From contig CM022671.1 of the NCBI GenBank assembly GCA_012295275.1, forward strand, positions 15,426,956 to 15,490,955: a stretch of DNA of 64,000 bases, read 5' to 3'. Shown one piece after another: positions 1 through 12,892 of the stretch; within the stretch, counting starts at the first letter, position 1; each line of letters starts with the position of its first letter. Source of the stretch: Chrysomallon squamiferum. Lineage: Eukaryota; Mollusca; Gastropoda; Neomphalida; Peltospiridae. The translations under genes were made by a program, and so were the position numbers. The notes under the pieces are model-generated. The model was not told the DNA's origin, ran no database searches, and was given only the letters and a program-made list of their open reading frames with translations.

Positions 1-345
1 CAGTTAAAACTGTACCACACCTCATCCAAGTTTCTAATACTGTAAATAAAATGATCTATATCAGTTAAAACTGTACCACACCTCGTCTAAGTGAGTGTCT
101 AACAAATACTGTAAATAAAATTATCTATATCAGTTAAAACTGTACCACACCTCACCTAAGTGAGTGTCTAACAAATACTGTAAATAAAATTAGACATCTC
201 AGTTAAAACTGTACCACACCTCATCCAAGTGAGTGTCTAATACTGTAAATAAAATGATCTATCTCAGTTAAAACTGTACCTAACTTCACCCAAGTGAGTG
301 TCTAACAAATATTGTAAATAAAATTAGACATCATAATTAAAACTG
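1..345. repeat. Tandem repeat, about 60-70 bp unit, cut by window start
   Basis: Five consecutive copies of a unit beginning CAGTTAAAACTGTACC and ending in TGTAAATAAAATNATCTAT start near positions 1, 62, 131, 200 and 265. Units differ by presence or absence of a short GTGAGTGTCTAAC block, so the period varies between about 60 and 70 bp. The last copy is degenerate (near 335-350). The array begins before the window. It is a minisatellite with no coding potential that I see. Confidence 0.9.
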
Positions 346-508
346 TATGGAGAAATAACACCAGTCTAAAATATATATAAGTTTTATTTTTTATTATTCA
401 TTTATAATTTTGGTAAAACTGGACATATAACTGAAGTGAAGAAAACACATTTAGAATAAATAGCAGCATTACAGCTAAATCTCATTTATTTTTAAAGTAA
501 AATAATAC

Positions 509-582
509 CTTCATAAATACAGATTCAACTGATATCAATTTTGGTGATGTGTCCCTCTCAATACATTTCTGTATATTGAGAA
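509..582 (-). CDS. Candidate alternative 3' exon (b) of the unnamed minus-strand gene
   Basis: On the minus strand an acceptor (TATTGCAG) precedes 582 and a GTATTA donor follows 509. The 74-nt stretch is open in exactly the phase left by the candidate exon at 1242-1161 (one base carried over), and it ends in phase 0. The peptide begins VLNIQKCIERDTS. It fits only if the stop-containing exon at 1553-1466 is skipped, so it probably belongs to a longer isoform continuing beyond the left window edge. It could also be a chance open stretch in a 3' UTR. Confidence 0.5.
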
Positions 583-1160
583 CTGCAATAATAAATATAA
601 GCAATTAATCAGAGTAAACAATTACTGTAATGAAGCAAAACCAAAAATGAAAAATAACAATCAAAGAAAAGAAAAACAATTGAGGAAAAAATCTATGCAC
701 TTATAGAGATCTAAATATTTATTTTAAATGTTTGAGATTAAATTATATATTTTGTTGGTCCATAAAAAAAAAAAAATAATAATACCTTGCCATGATTTGA
801 CTTGTTTCTAATTGATAAACTAAAAATAAAATATATATTTTTAATTATAATTTATGTTTATAGGGGTAAAAAAGAATCCTCCAAAATCTGCTAGAACACA
901 GAGTTATCATATTAACATGTGCTTCAAGCTGAAAAAGCTCTCGTGTTTGTTGATTAAGTATCAATTTAATAAAGATTAATGGAACAGAACTAAACATTCA
1001 TATCAGACTAGATTGTTCCACTAAGGTTTCAGTGGTTTGCTTTATCAATCCCTGAACTGACAGAGAAATCCACATAGTCCATGATTTATGTTATTTATGA
1101 AGTTTGTTTATTTGTTAATAATTACAGAACACATAACTTAAATATGAAAATATAATTTAC

Positions 1161-1242
1161 CCATATCCTCATGAGACATGATGTGCTGTACTTCTTTTCC
1201 ATGTCTGAAAACTGTGCTTGCTTCTGAATATCTTAATCCAGT
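1161..1242 (-). CDS. Candidate alternative 3' exon (a) of the unnamed minus-strand gene
   Basis: The acceptor (TTTTGTTAG) lies before 1242 and the donor (G|GTAAAT) after 1161. The 82-nt segment is open in phase 0, the phase left by exon 1737-1645, and reads TGLRYSEASTVFRHGKEVQ and onwards. It ends in phase 1, matching the next candidate exon at 582-509. If the 88-nt exon 1553-1466 is included, a stop codon precedes this exon and it becomes 3' UTR. It therefore marks a C-terminal fork between isoforms. Confidence 0.55.
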
Positions 1243-1475
1243 CTAACAAAATAAAAGCACAATTACTCTAACCATAGAACTAATCTTACACTGATTATTA
1301 CAATGAAATTTCTCTATTAGATCAGGCTTTAAATCCAAAGTGTGCGTTTAACAAATTTTCTGCAAGTTGATCAATGAAGCAAACCAAAAAAAAACCTGGG
1401 TATATGAGGGAAAAACATTTAAAATTTATACTGGTATCAGTATGAAAAAAAGAATCATTGTATACCTTCTTTTTG

Positions 1476-4400
1476 TCAGTTCGTTTGGTTAGCTTTGTCT
1501 TCTGTCTTTTTATATCTTCTGAGAAAGGTTTCATGCATTTTCATGAGAAGTTCCTGTATTGAACAAAATTAAATACAAAATAATTGTTGTAAAGCACACT
1601 GTTAATCAGTGATAAAATATTAGAAAATAAAAAACAATTTCTACCTGGAGCCTTGGACACCACTTGACTGAGTCTTCAGCAAGCTGAATCAGCAGTGTGA
1701 CACAGTAATTATCTATACTTCTCAGTGTCCGCACTATCTGGCAAATAAATAAACAAATTAAAAATATAGTATACACACCACAGTCACAGATGCACTTATG
1801 TATATATGTGTGTGTGTGTGTCTGTGTGTGTGTGTGTGATAAACACAAATAACACAGACATATCTATTCACAAATATGTACATTTTATACACACACCCAT
1901 CTGCAAAACAAACACAAACACATATATATATACAGAGATAAGCAACACACACAAACACACATGCAGTGGAAAATGATGAATATAATCTGAAAACTAGTTT
2001 CAGTGGAATTAAAGTGTGACATTACTATTAGTGTCAGTATCGAAACAGGTTTTGACTTTATGCACACTTCAACTGAAAATAAATGTCATAAACTTTCCTA
2101 TGTTTTAGCTTCCTTGCTCATTTTAATGAAATTAACACACAGAACAAACAGACAACATGCAGGAGCAGCTATGTAAATTATTATTTACAAACAAACAATT
2201 TTGCATTAAATGTAGACTATGAAACCAAATACAATTAATTATTAATTAAAAACAGTCAACTTTGTTTTAAATGAGTCATGTAGATAGCCAGTAACAAACG
2301 ATTAATTAATAGCAAAAAGTATGCATTGTGTCAAAACAAAAGTATGATGTGGTTACTTGTTGAAGATGATTAGATGAACCAAATTCAAAGTCGCTTGGTG
2401 ACAGAAGTTCATTTATGAGACCACAAATTCCTTGTCCTGCTGTTGTAAGGTCACTGCTTCTCTCCTGTCTGTGAAATAAAGTTATTTTCACTTACAAAAA
2501 ATATTTAACTTTTCATTTCAAATACACATGTATCCTAAAATATCTATACAAAATCTACCCGATGAACAAAGAAACTATTAAATATAGTTTTTATGAAGAA
2601 ATAAAAATAAGCATACACAGATATACAATCCCATAAATTACAAAACAAAACAGTGAAAACAATACAATTGAAATAAATAGAATAACTAGCAGTAGATTAT
2701 AGTGTATTCAGTATTGCTGTGGTTGTGTTTTTGCAAACTGTTTGTTATTTGAGCTATATACCCTGTACTACTCTACACCAGCTGCTGATGTGAATAAGCA
2801 ACAAAAATTTGAATGACACACATACAGAGACATGTTCAAACACAAACACCCCACCTCTTACAAAAAAACACACACACACACATGTACGTATGTGTATATT
2901 ATACATTCACATACAAACTCAGAGACAGAAAATATACATACACAGACACACATCCAAACACAAACACTGAATACACAGATATATACAAATATAAATCTAA
3001 AAATATACACACACATGCATCACACAGAGTTTAGTACTTACAGACTGTTTGCAAACAGTTCTTCAGCGTCTCTTTTTAAACCTCCTAACAGATGACGAAT
3101 AAAATAAATATCATCAGTCTAAAATAAAAACAAAAAAAAGAAACCCATTAATTATCATGAACAGCTTATTTGGTGTAAAATTAAAAAAAGGTCTTATATT
3201 ACTGAATGAAAATGAATACACATTTTTCATTTTATCCTCTGCAAAAATATAATACCATTTTATATGTGTGATTTATTTTATATTTAAATTTCATTTTCAT
3301 TTGCACTATCAAAATGGATATGTTTACAAACATTCATTGTAAGAAATGTTTCTAGACATTTAGGAATTATTGCATTTGTAATGTTGCATTTGTAATGTTA
3401 CTAATTAATGAAACAGACCAAAGTTGTTCAGCTTTTAATTTAATCAAAGAAATAAAAAAAATAAAAAATAACTTGGGATGAAAGAAAATAGAAAGTACAA
3501 AATAAATGTTAAAAAAGATGATTAAAAACAGTAATAATAATAATGATGATTATGGTGATGATGATAATGAATAACAAATAATTTAGTGACTGTTACTTAA
3601 ATAAAAATCTTACATCTGCAAATCCTCTCATAAAAGCGCGGATGGCTTTGTTGTGGTCCATTAACTGCTGCAGTCTGCCCACAGTGCTGTGAAGCAACCG
3701 GAAGATCTCATGTAGAATTTCCTTTGCATATGAAGTTCTGCAAAAAAAAAATGAGGTAAAAAGAAATGGTATTCTAAGATGCTATGATGGTAATAAGAAT
3801 ATTTTTCAAGAGTTAAATCCAAAAGTTGATATAAGATTATCAAGTTCTTTAATGTAAGAATTCTATATATATTCTAAGATGCTATGATGGTAATAAGATT
3901 ATTTTTCAAGAGTTAAATCCAAAAGTTGATATAAGATTATCAAGTTCTTTAATGTAAGAATTCTATATATATCTTCAATAATGTATGTTTGTTATTACAT
4001 CTCTGAAATGTGTAATTATGAATGCTGACAAAACTACTTTAAAAAAGAAAACCTACTGTTTATAAAAAAATAGAAGTAAAACTGTTTTTGTACCTCTCCA
4101 TTAATACAAGCAAAATAGAATTGTAGATAATTTCAAACAATTCCACTTGAGGATGGTGTGCTGCCATTTCTGTCTGCAAATGACCCCTAGAAAAGATAAT
4201 AATAATTTAATACTGTATTCAAGCCATTAAGTTATATAAAATATAATCTTACTCAGAAAATGAGATATGTATTTTCAAAATAATGACTGAAAGTAAATAT
4301 CATTGGTTAAAATACTCAGATGAAAATAATAGTTCTTACTTGAATGGAGCAACAATCTGCCAGGCAAAAGGTCCAAATCCAGGATCATTTCCCAATTTAA

Positions 4401-7400
4401 AACCATCAATACGAACTTTTCTCGGTCTGAAGTGTTCCAAACGTCCATGTACGTGAATGTGAATGCTGTGTCTGTCTGTTTCAATTATTGAACTTCTTCG
4501 ATTTGTGCCATAATTTGCATCTGTATTACAAATCATAGAAAACTGTTAGATTATTCATTTTCATTTCTATTTCTGTTGTTGTTATTTGTGTATGTTTATG
4601 TTTTGTCTATTTTTGAGTGTGTATATGTGTAATGTTTGTAAACACTTGCATGCATGTGGGAATATATCCATGTTTTTGCATGCACATGTATGTTTATGGA
4701 TATGTAATGAAATGATATTAAAGGTAAGTTTTCTTATCATAAATTATTTGAATTCATACTTGGTCTGCCTTTTGAAGTCTGTATGTTCTGGGTGTCTATG
4801 TTTGCTAACTGGGGCATGAACATAAGAAGATATGCCTCTGCATGGGATTGATTCAGGAAGACTCCTTCATGAAGTGTCGACATGGGAAATTCTGTAAAAG
4901 GCCACAAACTGAAAGAATAAATAACCGACAATGGTTAATTATTTCTATGACAATTTTTTTTCAGCTATCTGTTATTCAAAATAACAACTATTTACCTATA
5001 TGATACTGAGAATTTATGAATATTTATTTTTAATTTTTTTTTGTTTTCTAATTTCAATGCTGTTACATTTTAGATTCCACATTTTTTTTTTTTCTAAATT
5101 GTATTTATCTACATACCCTCCTTCATGCATGGCATCAATTAGCTGAATAAAACTCATTCCATATTGTTTTCGACCTCTCACGTAAACAGGCTGTGCTGGG
5201 TTCAGTTGAAAGATACACTGAATAAATCAATCAAACACAAGTTGAGTAGCACATATTTAACATCAGTTAATACAGTGAAACCCTTCTGAATTGGACATCC
5301 GACATCCACTGTACCAAGTAAAATGTCTTGTTGACATGAACACCAGATACTCTCCACCAAACAGAGAAAGTGATGAAGTGTTTAAAAACAACAATGAAAT
5401 GTTGAAAAAAAAAAGAAAAAAAAAAAAAAAAAAAAAAATAAATGAAAAAAAAAAAAAAATAATAATAATAATTAAACCCAAAAATCTGTGCATTTATAAG
5501 CATTTAGAAAAAGAAAAAGTGTTGAACATATCAATAATTCTGAACAAGAAATTTATCAAAAACTTAACATGTCTTTTAAATGTTGATAACATCACAAACA
5601 GGTTATCTAGCTAGAATAAAATTTAAAGTAATTAGTAATACCATATTCACTGACATCAGTTTTCCGAGATTAGTTTGTAACTAAACAAAATAACAGAACC
5701 CAACCATTTGTCTCTTGTTCAGTTTAGAGGTGGTTTGCAATATAAATGGATCAAAAATGTATTATTAAAAGATTCAGAAATAATGGAACAGTAGGAAATA
5801 TCTGGTTTGTAAGTGCCTCTAAACCAGAATTTTTCACTGCATAATATTCAAAAATATTAAAAGAAATTAAAAACTTCTATACTAGGATAAAATGATCATC
5901 AACATAAAACAAGTCATTTAAAAAAAATCATGAAAACTAACCTCAACATGAATGTATTTGTTTCTATTAACAGCATCACTGACATTCTGAAGAAAGGTGC
6001 CCTGGAACAAAATTTATAGAAAATGAACTACTTTTCTTAGGTCTAAAATACAAATGTTAAGAACAGCTTAATACTGGTTTCAATACAACCTAATATTTGA
6101 AAATTTTCTTGTAAAATGTAAATAATTTATTTTTTTATATTTTTCTTATATTCCAAAGAAACCTTTGTCTTACACAATTCAGAATCAGAGTACAAAAAAA
6201 AAAAAAAAAATCCTTTGTAAAATAATCTTAAACATTTATTTATTTGTTTTTACATTTTTTTCAGAAAATTTTAAATATCTCTTAAAACCTTATCAGATTC
6301 CAATCTTTGAGGATCCCAGAAATCAAATTCCCATATACTTTCATCTGATATCTGGACAGGGATATTAACACCTTTTAAAAAATAAAATACAGTACAAAAT
6401 GAATAACATTACTAGAGAATCAATGTTTTCCTTTTTATTCTCAGTGTCCATCAATGGCTGCCACAATTCTGCCTTATTTAGTTCTAATGAAGTTTTGATT
6501 TATACATCAGGAGTATTATTAATGAAAAAAATTTCTAATTAACTAAAACAATTTGAAAAAATTAATATTTTACCTTATTATACACTATTTTTGTTTTATT
6601 TAATTTTGCAACATTTTATTATGAAGATAAAAACAAAATAAATTTTTTAGCAAGTTGTAGAATTTTAACATAATATCAAAAAGACAAAAAGACAAAAAAA
6701 AAAAAAAAAAAAACATTTTAAATTAATAAAAATAAATGAATAATAAAACAAATATGACTAAAAAAATAGAAAGTTTAAATATAATTAATAATCTTACAAA
6801 TAATGAGAAAAACTTACCTAATAATTTATGGTGCTTATGAGAATGCAGCCCATTTATATCATCCATAACACTATTTACAAACAGTGACACTCCCTGCAAT
6901 ACAACAAAACGTAACAGTCTTTGCTATAGATTTCCAAATGTCCTAGAATCAAGGTGCTTTACAGAGTATTTGTTTAATATATTTAAAAAAAAAAAAAAAA
7001 ATCTTTTTTATATTCATAATACTCATAATAATATATTCATAATAATTAAATTTGATTAGAGTGGTAACAAAATTCTGTATCATGACAAACTAATTTAAAT
7101 TTTGTAAATTTTGAAGATAGATTTAAAAACATACTTTAGTGACATCAAGTCCAGTGACAAGGTATTCCAAACGAACTTCAACACAGTGAGTGTGAGTGTA
7201 AAATGTGCCCTGAAAAACTGTCTGTCCCACCAGTGCTGTCATTACCTGTATCTGTAAATAGAAATCAAATGTTTCTATACTTACTGTATTTGCTTTTCCA
7301 CTGAATATTCAAATGAACTAAATAAAATCTATAGCTTGAAAACTCTCATAATCTAAATAAATATAATGAGTTAAACATGGAAATTTGTTTTAAAATATGT

Positions 7401-8289
7401 GTGTATAAATATATTTGTCATAGTTAAATAGAATGCAGTGTATATTTCTGATTCAAAAAAAAAATAAACATTTCCATTTTCAACTGAGTTTAGGTTTTCA
7501 TGTACCTAATATATTCAATTATTGTAAAATGTTTATGTTAAATTTGTAGTAAAATTACATAATTTTTGTAATAATGTAAATTTTTAATAAAAAACTTAAT
7601 TTTTTCTAATAAATAATATAATTTTCAAAATAAGATATTATTAACCTGTAACATCAAAAAAAATATAAAAAAATAAAATAAAATATAATAAAATGAAAAT
7701 AAAAGACAAAAATAGTTGAGTGCAGTTTTATCTGATTAAAGAACCCTAATAAAATGTAATCACATCTGGTACATATTTACAAAACTGTGAGGAAATTCTG
7801 TATTTTACAAAAAAAACAAACATATACACAAAGTCTAGTACAGTATAATCCTCATCAGTGATTAAATCTTCTGGATTTGGTGTCAGGCTGTCAAGAAGCC
7901 ATCTGTAACGCTGGAGAATATCTGCATCAACACATCTCAACACACTGGACAGGCCCCACACTGTAGGGTTGTCTTTCACAGTGTACAGATTCAGAAGCTG
8001 TGTCTCTTGAAGAGCAGTTCCTGAAAGTAATAAAATCTGTTATTTTTTCCCATTTATATTTTGTTTAATTTCAGGATCTTTGACAAAATTAATGAAATAC
8101 AGTGGGAAATTTCTTTTGGGGAAAACTGATTACTGGGACGTGTTACATAATTTGAGATGTTAATGTTTCAGATGAGCTTTAAAAGATATAGAGTTTAAAA
8201 TTTACCTAAGCTGTATTCAATCTGCTCAGCTGTATATGAATCCATGTAGAATCTGAAATGTGCAATAATATACATAGTCATTTAACAAC

Positions 8290-8331
<42 letters not shown>

Positions 8332-9751
8332 AATGTATTATTGAAATTAAAAGACTGAAAAAATATATAACAAAAATTGTCTAAAATTAATAAAAACCAA
8401 TTAGAAACTGCAACACTCAACATACTTCTCAGCATATGGTCTTAATCGTATAACAAAGCCTGGATATGGATTGTATGGCAAGTCATTTCGGTATAGAAGT
8501 TCATCGATCAGAGACTGAAAGATCACCTCCAGCTGTGTTTTTTCCAGGTATCTTTTTATCAAGTAATTAACATAATCATCACTGTCCTTAGCTGCAGGAT
8601 ACGAGGTTCGAGGAACAATACTAGAAGCCTGAAATATTATTTGTGAGATGCATATACATCAATATAATACTGTCATGGTCATTTAAAATTCTCAGGTTAT
8701 AAAAAAAAAAGGCATTTCTTTAACTCAAAATATCCTTAGTGTCTTACTTTTTCAGATTGTGCTAATGATTAATTTCAAACAAAAACTATTTTTCAGAAAA
8801 CCTAAGGCAGCCTAACTATATTTATTATCAAAATTACCTTGATGACCTTTAAAGCTAGAATATTATGTAAATATTACATTAGCAGATCAATTAATATGTT
8901 GCTATGCAATTTTTACTTATCTTGCTTTTCATATTTTTTATTCCTAACACATCTAATAATCTGTGTTAATTACATTTGAGTTGACACTGATAGCTGCAGA
9001 CGAAAGTCTTCTGGAGCTGACTACTGAGTCACGTCTTGGGATTGATCCTCTTGGGTTAATCTGGCTTGAAGTATTGGGTTTATAGTTCGCTTTCTGAAAG
9101 AACGAAAGAAAGAAAAAAGGAATTAAAAAAAGGTTCTACAAAACACATCTATAGACTATTTAATGTACATTGATGACACATCAGTTCATGAAATAGAAAA
9201 TATTTATATATGTGTGTATTCGTGTAATTCAAAATAATAACCCAGCAACTGAATGAGAAATACGAGGATCTGTATGTCAGAAATGTTTCATAGCTCTACA
9301 TTTTTGGTTGAAATATCATTTCCTACAACCCAAGAAAGCAGTTTCAGTTAAATCTACGAGTCATTTATAACAAAAAGTTTAAAAATAATAATAATAAAAA
9401 ATAAACAAAAAACAGAAAAAAGAAGAAAAAAGTTTATAAAAAATTAGAAAGAATGTTGACTATATATTGACATTACAAGATCATGCAGAAGTAAAAAATG
9501 AATACTAAGATCAAACTATAGTTATAGTTTAGTCAATCAGCGAGAAACATCAAAGGATCATCAATAATGTACAAATGCCATCTGTGAAATCAGATAATAC
9601 ACTGAATGTTTTTATCGTATGCAAAAGGTATCATACACCTGAATGATGTTTAGTGAGGTATCATTTACAACGTGACAAGTACTAGTAGGCTTATACATTA
9701 AAGTGGCTAACATTCAATATATTTAAATTATTTATAAGGACTTACAGCCAT
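1476..9751 (-). CDS. Unnamed 18-exon gene, 636-aa conserved-looking intracellular protein
   Basis: Coding exons (minus strand): 9751-9746, 9093-8974, 8628-8426, 8252-8206, 8020-7830, 7251-7135, 6893-6818, 6371-6289, 6001-5942, 5217-5117, 4908-4760, 4520-4340, 4186-4094, 3737-3614, 3118-3042, 2468-2357, 1737-1645, 1553-1476 (stop TGA). Every junction has AG/GT signals and matching phase, and the total is 1911 nt. I do not recognise the product. Residues 1-55 are Ser/Arg-rich and probably disordered. Around residues 60-108 a YLEKTQLEVIFQSLIDELL stretch followed by DLPYNPYPGF resembles the two-helix RIIa/Dpy-30 type docking fold, which would hint at a scaffold or ciliary protein. That is inference. 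The rest is alpha/beta, then mostly helical (FRLLHSTVGRLQQLMD), without signal peptide or membrane segments. The start is an ATG split from the body by intron 1 (MA|KAN), facing SELENOK across a short shared promoter region. The C-terminus may alternatively continue into exons 1242-1161 and 582-509. Confidence 0.85.
1799..1836. repeat. GT-rich microsatellite with TA/CA flanks
   Basis: A TATATATG then (TG)n run sits in the intron between exons 2468-2357 and 1737-1645. A CA-rich block with several ACACAC tracts follows, to about 1960. Low-complexity intron filler; the cysteine/valine-rich reading frames over it are not genes. Confidence 0.8.
3771..3970. repeat. Two-copy tandem duplication, period 100 bp
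   Basis: Positions 3771-3870 and 3871-3970 are nearly identical, with one visible base difference (AAGAAT versus AAGATT). The duplication lies in the intron between exons 4186-4094 and 3737-3614. The near identity points to a recent event, and it carries no exon. Confidence 0.95.
8292..8326. repeat. (CA)n microsatellite
   Basis: An uninterrupted ACAC run lies in the intron between exons 8628-8426 and 8252-8206. Confidence 0.9.
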
Positions 9752-10036
9752 TGTAACGTTTTGTTACTGCAAATTACATCAAACATATATTTTCAGTCAC
9801 TGACATGTTGTTTGAATAGCGTTCGCGACCATTATTTGTATTTACGTCGATACAGAGCAACAAGGAAAATACGGAAGCCCGATAGCGCCAAGGTGAATGA
9901 ATATGCTTATTTTATTGGACGGACGTCGCTATATCAGAATAACAGAATCTGACGTCTACCAGAAAATAAGTTGCATATAGATCTACTGGACCTTAGTAGA
10001 TACCCCCCTTTCTTTTTCTTTCTTTTTTTGAATCAC

Positions 10037-10070
<34 letters not shown>

Positions 10071-10310
10071 AATGGTGAAATTAAATTTTGTTTTTTCTTA
10101 ATTTTTTCTTTCAATTATTTTTTTTTTATTTTTTTTAATTTAATTTCATTATTATTTTTAATCTGGTTACATGCCATGTCCGGAAGTTGAGGCGGTATCC
10201 GTGATTAGTCCATTTCTTTTTTGTTTTTGCTATATCATTGTTAAAGTATATTTAGCGGAACATATATAAGGAATTCAGTTACATTTGTATTTTTGTAATC
10301 AAACGCAATC
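9752..10310. promoter_or_regulatory. Shared head-to-head promoter interval (unnamed gene / SELENOK)
   Basis: About 560 bp separate the two divergent start codons, so both promoters and 5' UTRs must lie here or overlap. Two patches have more CpG than the surroundings: 9815-9935 (with GCGTTCGCGACC and GATAGCGCC) and 10175-10200. Between them is an (ATT)n run at about 10039-10069 and T-rich filler. No TATA box stands out for either gene, which fits housekeeping-type promoters. Transcription starts are not fixed by the sequence. Confidence 0.6.
10180..10187 (+). promoter_or_regulatory. ETS/GABP-like motif CCGGAAGT upstream of SELENOK
   Basis: CCGGAAGT is the classic ETS-family core, common close to the start of TATA-less housekeeping genes. 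It sits 124 bp before the SELENOK start codon in a small GC-richer island (CCGGAAGTTGAGGCGG). Binding is inferred from the motif alone. Confidence 0.4.
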
Positions 10311-12562
10311 ATGGTTTACGTGTCAGATGGTAAATTTAAAACTAATTTTTACAGAATATAATCTAAATAAGACTTAGCTGTGATGTAATTATATATAATA
10401 TTATATAAAATTATGCTGCTTAGATATCATTATAACGTATTATTTCAGGTCATGTTTTGGATTCTAGATCGCCATGGCGTTTATCGTTCATTCCAGAACT
10501 GTTCTGGGGAATTATCAACTTTATTGTGCTGTTGTAAGTCATATTTTAGATTATAACTTATTTTAAATAAGACAAATTTCTACTTTTCAGACAAATATTT
10601 ATTTTTAAATAATTTTGAAAATTATTACGGTTGGTTTTGCTTGTTCATCTACTAGTAATAATACTAGTACTACTTGATTCTTACATGTGTAATTTATAAC
10701 ATATATTTAAGCATTACTATACGACCATGTTGGAACAAATTTAAGCTGGTTTTGATCTTAATGTAAATATATCATAAAATAGTGCCTACAAAATATTTTA
10801 AATGTTACCATTACCAAGAACTTCTAAAGAGTAAAAAACAGTTATATTGGATTGGAGTAACAAAAAAACAAAAAAAAGTCATGTTTTGTAGTTTTATTGA
10901 TATAATTAATTAGTGACTATTTCTTCTATAACCTTTCTTGAAAGCAAATCAGATTATTATTTATAAAAATATAATTTTAACTGAACACTTTATGATTAGT
11001 TTTGCTTGCCTTTTAGACATTGAAAGTATGAAAAAGAGTTCACAAAAATTAAATAAATCTATACCATATAATTTTTTTTTTTTTTTTTTTTTTAAAGTAA
11101 ATAAAATTAAAGTGCAAATTACATGAAGTACAAGGAAATAAATTATGATATTTGACATAACATTATTCTAAGCAATAGTAAAGTTTGAAAATTATTTTCT
11201 GCTCTTTTGATTGAAATTGAATAATGTTTTCTCAATACATGAAAAAAACTGTCATTAAAATATTTGTTTTATGTGGACACTGGTCATATTAAACACAAAT
11301 ATATGCAACCTGTAAATATCTAGTTAAAAAAAAAAAAAAAGGACTTATGTATTTTGGATCCACATCTAAGTCTTCTTGATAAACCATGTCACCTCAAGAG
11401 AGCTGATGGTCACACCTTGGTCAGCAAAGCCAGTGAAGAAAAGATAAAATATAATTGCAACAAAATTAAAATATTTGTTGATTTTCAAATACATAGAAAT
11501 ATTTAATACAGATTCATATAATCACTAATGTTCTGTATATGTGATGTTACTTTTTATTCTTTTAATAATGAATGTAATGCATATATGTTTTGATTATATT
11601 TTTTCAGTTTTCAAACAATGATAAATGTGAGTTATTTTTTTTTTTTTGTTATTTATGATTTACATTAATTTTTACTATTAGATAAAAAAAATATTGTTAA
11701 ACTGTTAAATTAGTATAACACAATACACACTCACTCACATGCACATGCATGCTAACATACACGCCCTTGTCTTATATAGTTCAGAAATGTTTATTCTTTC
11801 AGGTGTAATTAAAAATTTTGAACATGACAACAATTTAAAATACTTAAAAAGTTCAATGATTGATTTCTTACAGCCCAATCTAACAAAACGTGGCGTCCAT
11901 TATACATCTGACTACAGAGGCAGTGGACACAAGTAAGTGAATGTTCATTGTTCTGTTTTGAAATTTCATGCATGGTATGTTAATTCACTCTGTATGAAGA
12001 AAAAAATTATTAATTTCATAAAATATGGAATTATAGAATTTTCAAACATTGTTTTCTTATTAAACCTTTTCATCCTTCATCTAAAACAATTAAAAGTAAT
12101 GAGAACTACTGTATCAGTGATATAAATTTTAAACATTACAAAGAGAATGGTTGACTTTTTAACTGTTCTTAACATACTTTCTAATGACATTTTATTATCC
12201 TGACATATGTATTCTAGTGACATATTTATTTATTATTATGACCGAATTTTACAACTTCACTCACACTGTTGACAATTTATGTTACAGTCCTGGAGGTGGG
12301 GGTGGTGGAGGGCCGAGAAGAAGAATGGGAGGATTTAGAGGTGGTGACGGTAAAGTTATTTTATTCATTTTTTAAAGACATCATTAAACACAAATGACTG
12401 TTAAAGTGTTACAATTTTAAAAATAATAATCTTGTTTCTGAAGCATTAGAGCTCTTTTATCTGTTTGTCTGTTTATCTGTCTATCCCACTAACTTTATTT
12501 GTATCTTTCAGTCTCTGTCAGTATATATGCATGTGTGAATGTATTTATGTGTTTCTTTATAT

Positions 12563-12640
<78 letters not shown>

Positions 12641-12892
12641 ATATGTAGGTGTGTTTGTATTGATACATTTTTCATTTAATATCTTAAAAATCAGTATAAC
12701 TTTTTAAGAACTTGAGTAATTGATACTTTTCACAGAAAAATTTAGCGTTTAATCTTAGATTCTGTTTACTTCAATATAAACAAAATATATTCAGAAAATA
12801 AATATTAACATTTTACACATTTAGAATTAATAATTTTATTTTTAGATGGTCCCAGTCCTCCTCCGATGGCTGGTGGTGGATGAGGCAGGTAA
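10311..12892 (+). CDS. SELENOK: Selenoprotein K (UGA = selenocysteine)
   Basis: Exons 10311-10329, 10449-10533, 11608-11626, 11874-11932, 12288-12349 and 12846-12892 join in phase to 291 nt (96 residues plus stop). The product starts MVYVSDGHVLDSRSPWR, the family signature. A single hydrophobic ER-membrane segment follows (PELFWGIINFIVLFF, about residues 21-35), then a basic, Gly/Arg-rich cytosolic tail ending in PSPPPMAGGG-Sec-GR. The in-frame TGA at 12881-12883 is read as Sec94, two codons before TAA (12890-12892). The family acts at the ER membrane, linked to ERAD (p97/derlin) and to DHHC6 palmitoylation. A seven-glycine run in exon 5 is longer than in mammals. A conventional gene finder would stop at the TGA or truncate the C-terminus. 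Decoding is supported by the SECIS at 13353-13419. Confidence 0.97.
12565..12637. repeat. (CT)n microsatellite in SELENOK intron 5
   Basis: About 36 uninterrupted CT units lie between exons 5 and 6. A pyrimidine tract this long could form H-DNA and slip. The SLSLSL reading frame over it is an artefact. Confidence 0.95.

Noticed and set aside
1-345. CRISPR-like direct repeats
   Set aside because: Contiguous units without unique spacers in a eukaryotic genome; ordinary tandem repeat. The same applies to 58735-60220 and 51738-52380.
1025-1074. Open minus-strand stretch YVDFSVSSGIDKANH followed by a stop, considered as a last coding exon
   Set aside because: No acceptor AG precedes it at a usable distance.
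1606-2067. Cys/Val/His-rich small proteins
   Set aside because: Frames over CA/TG microsatellites within an intron of the unnamed gene.
12881-12883. TGA read as the SELENOK stop codon
   Set aside because: The following GGC AGG TAA gives the conserved Sec-Gly-Arg end, and a full SECIS lies downstream.
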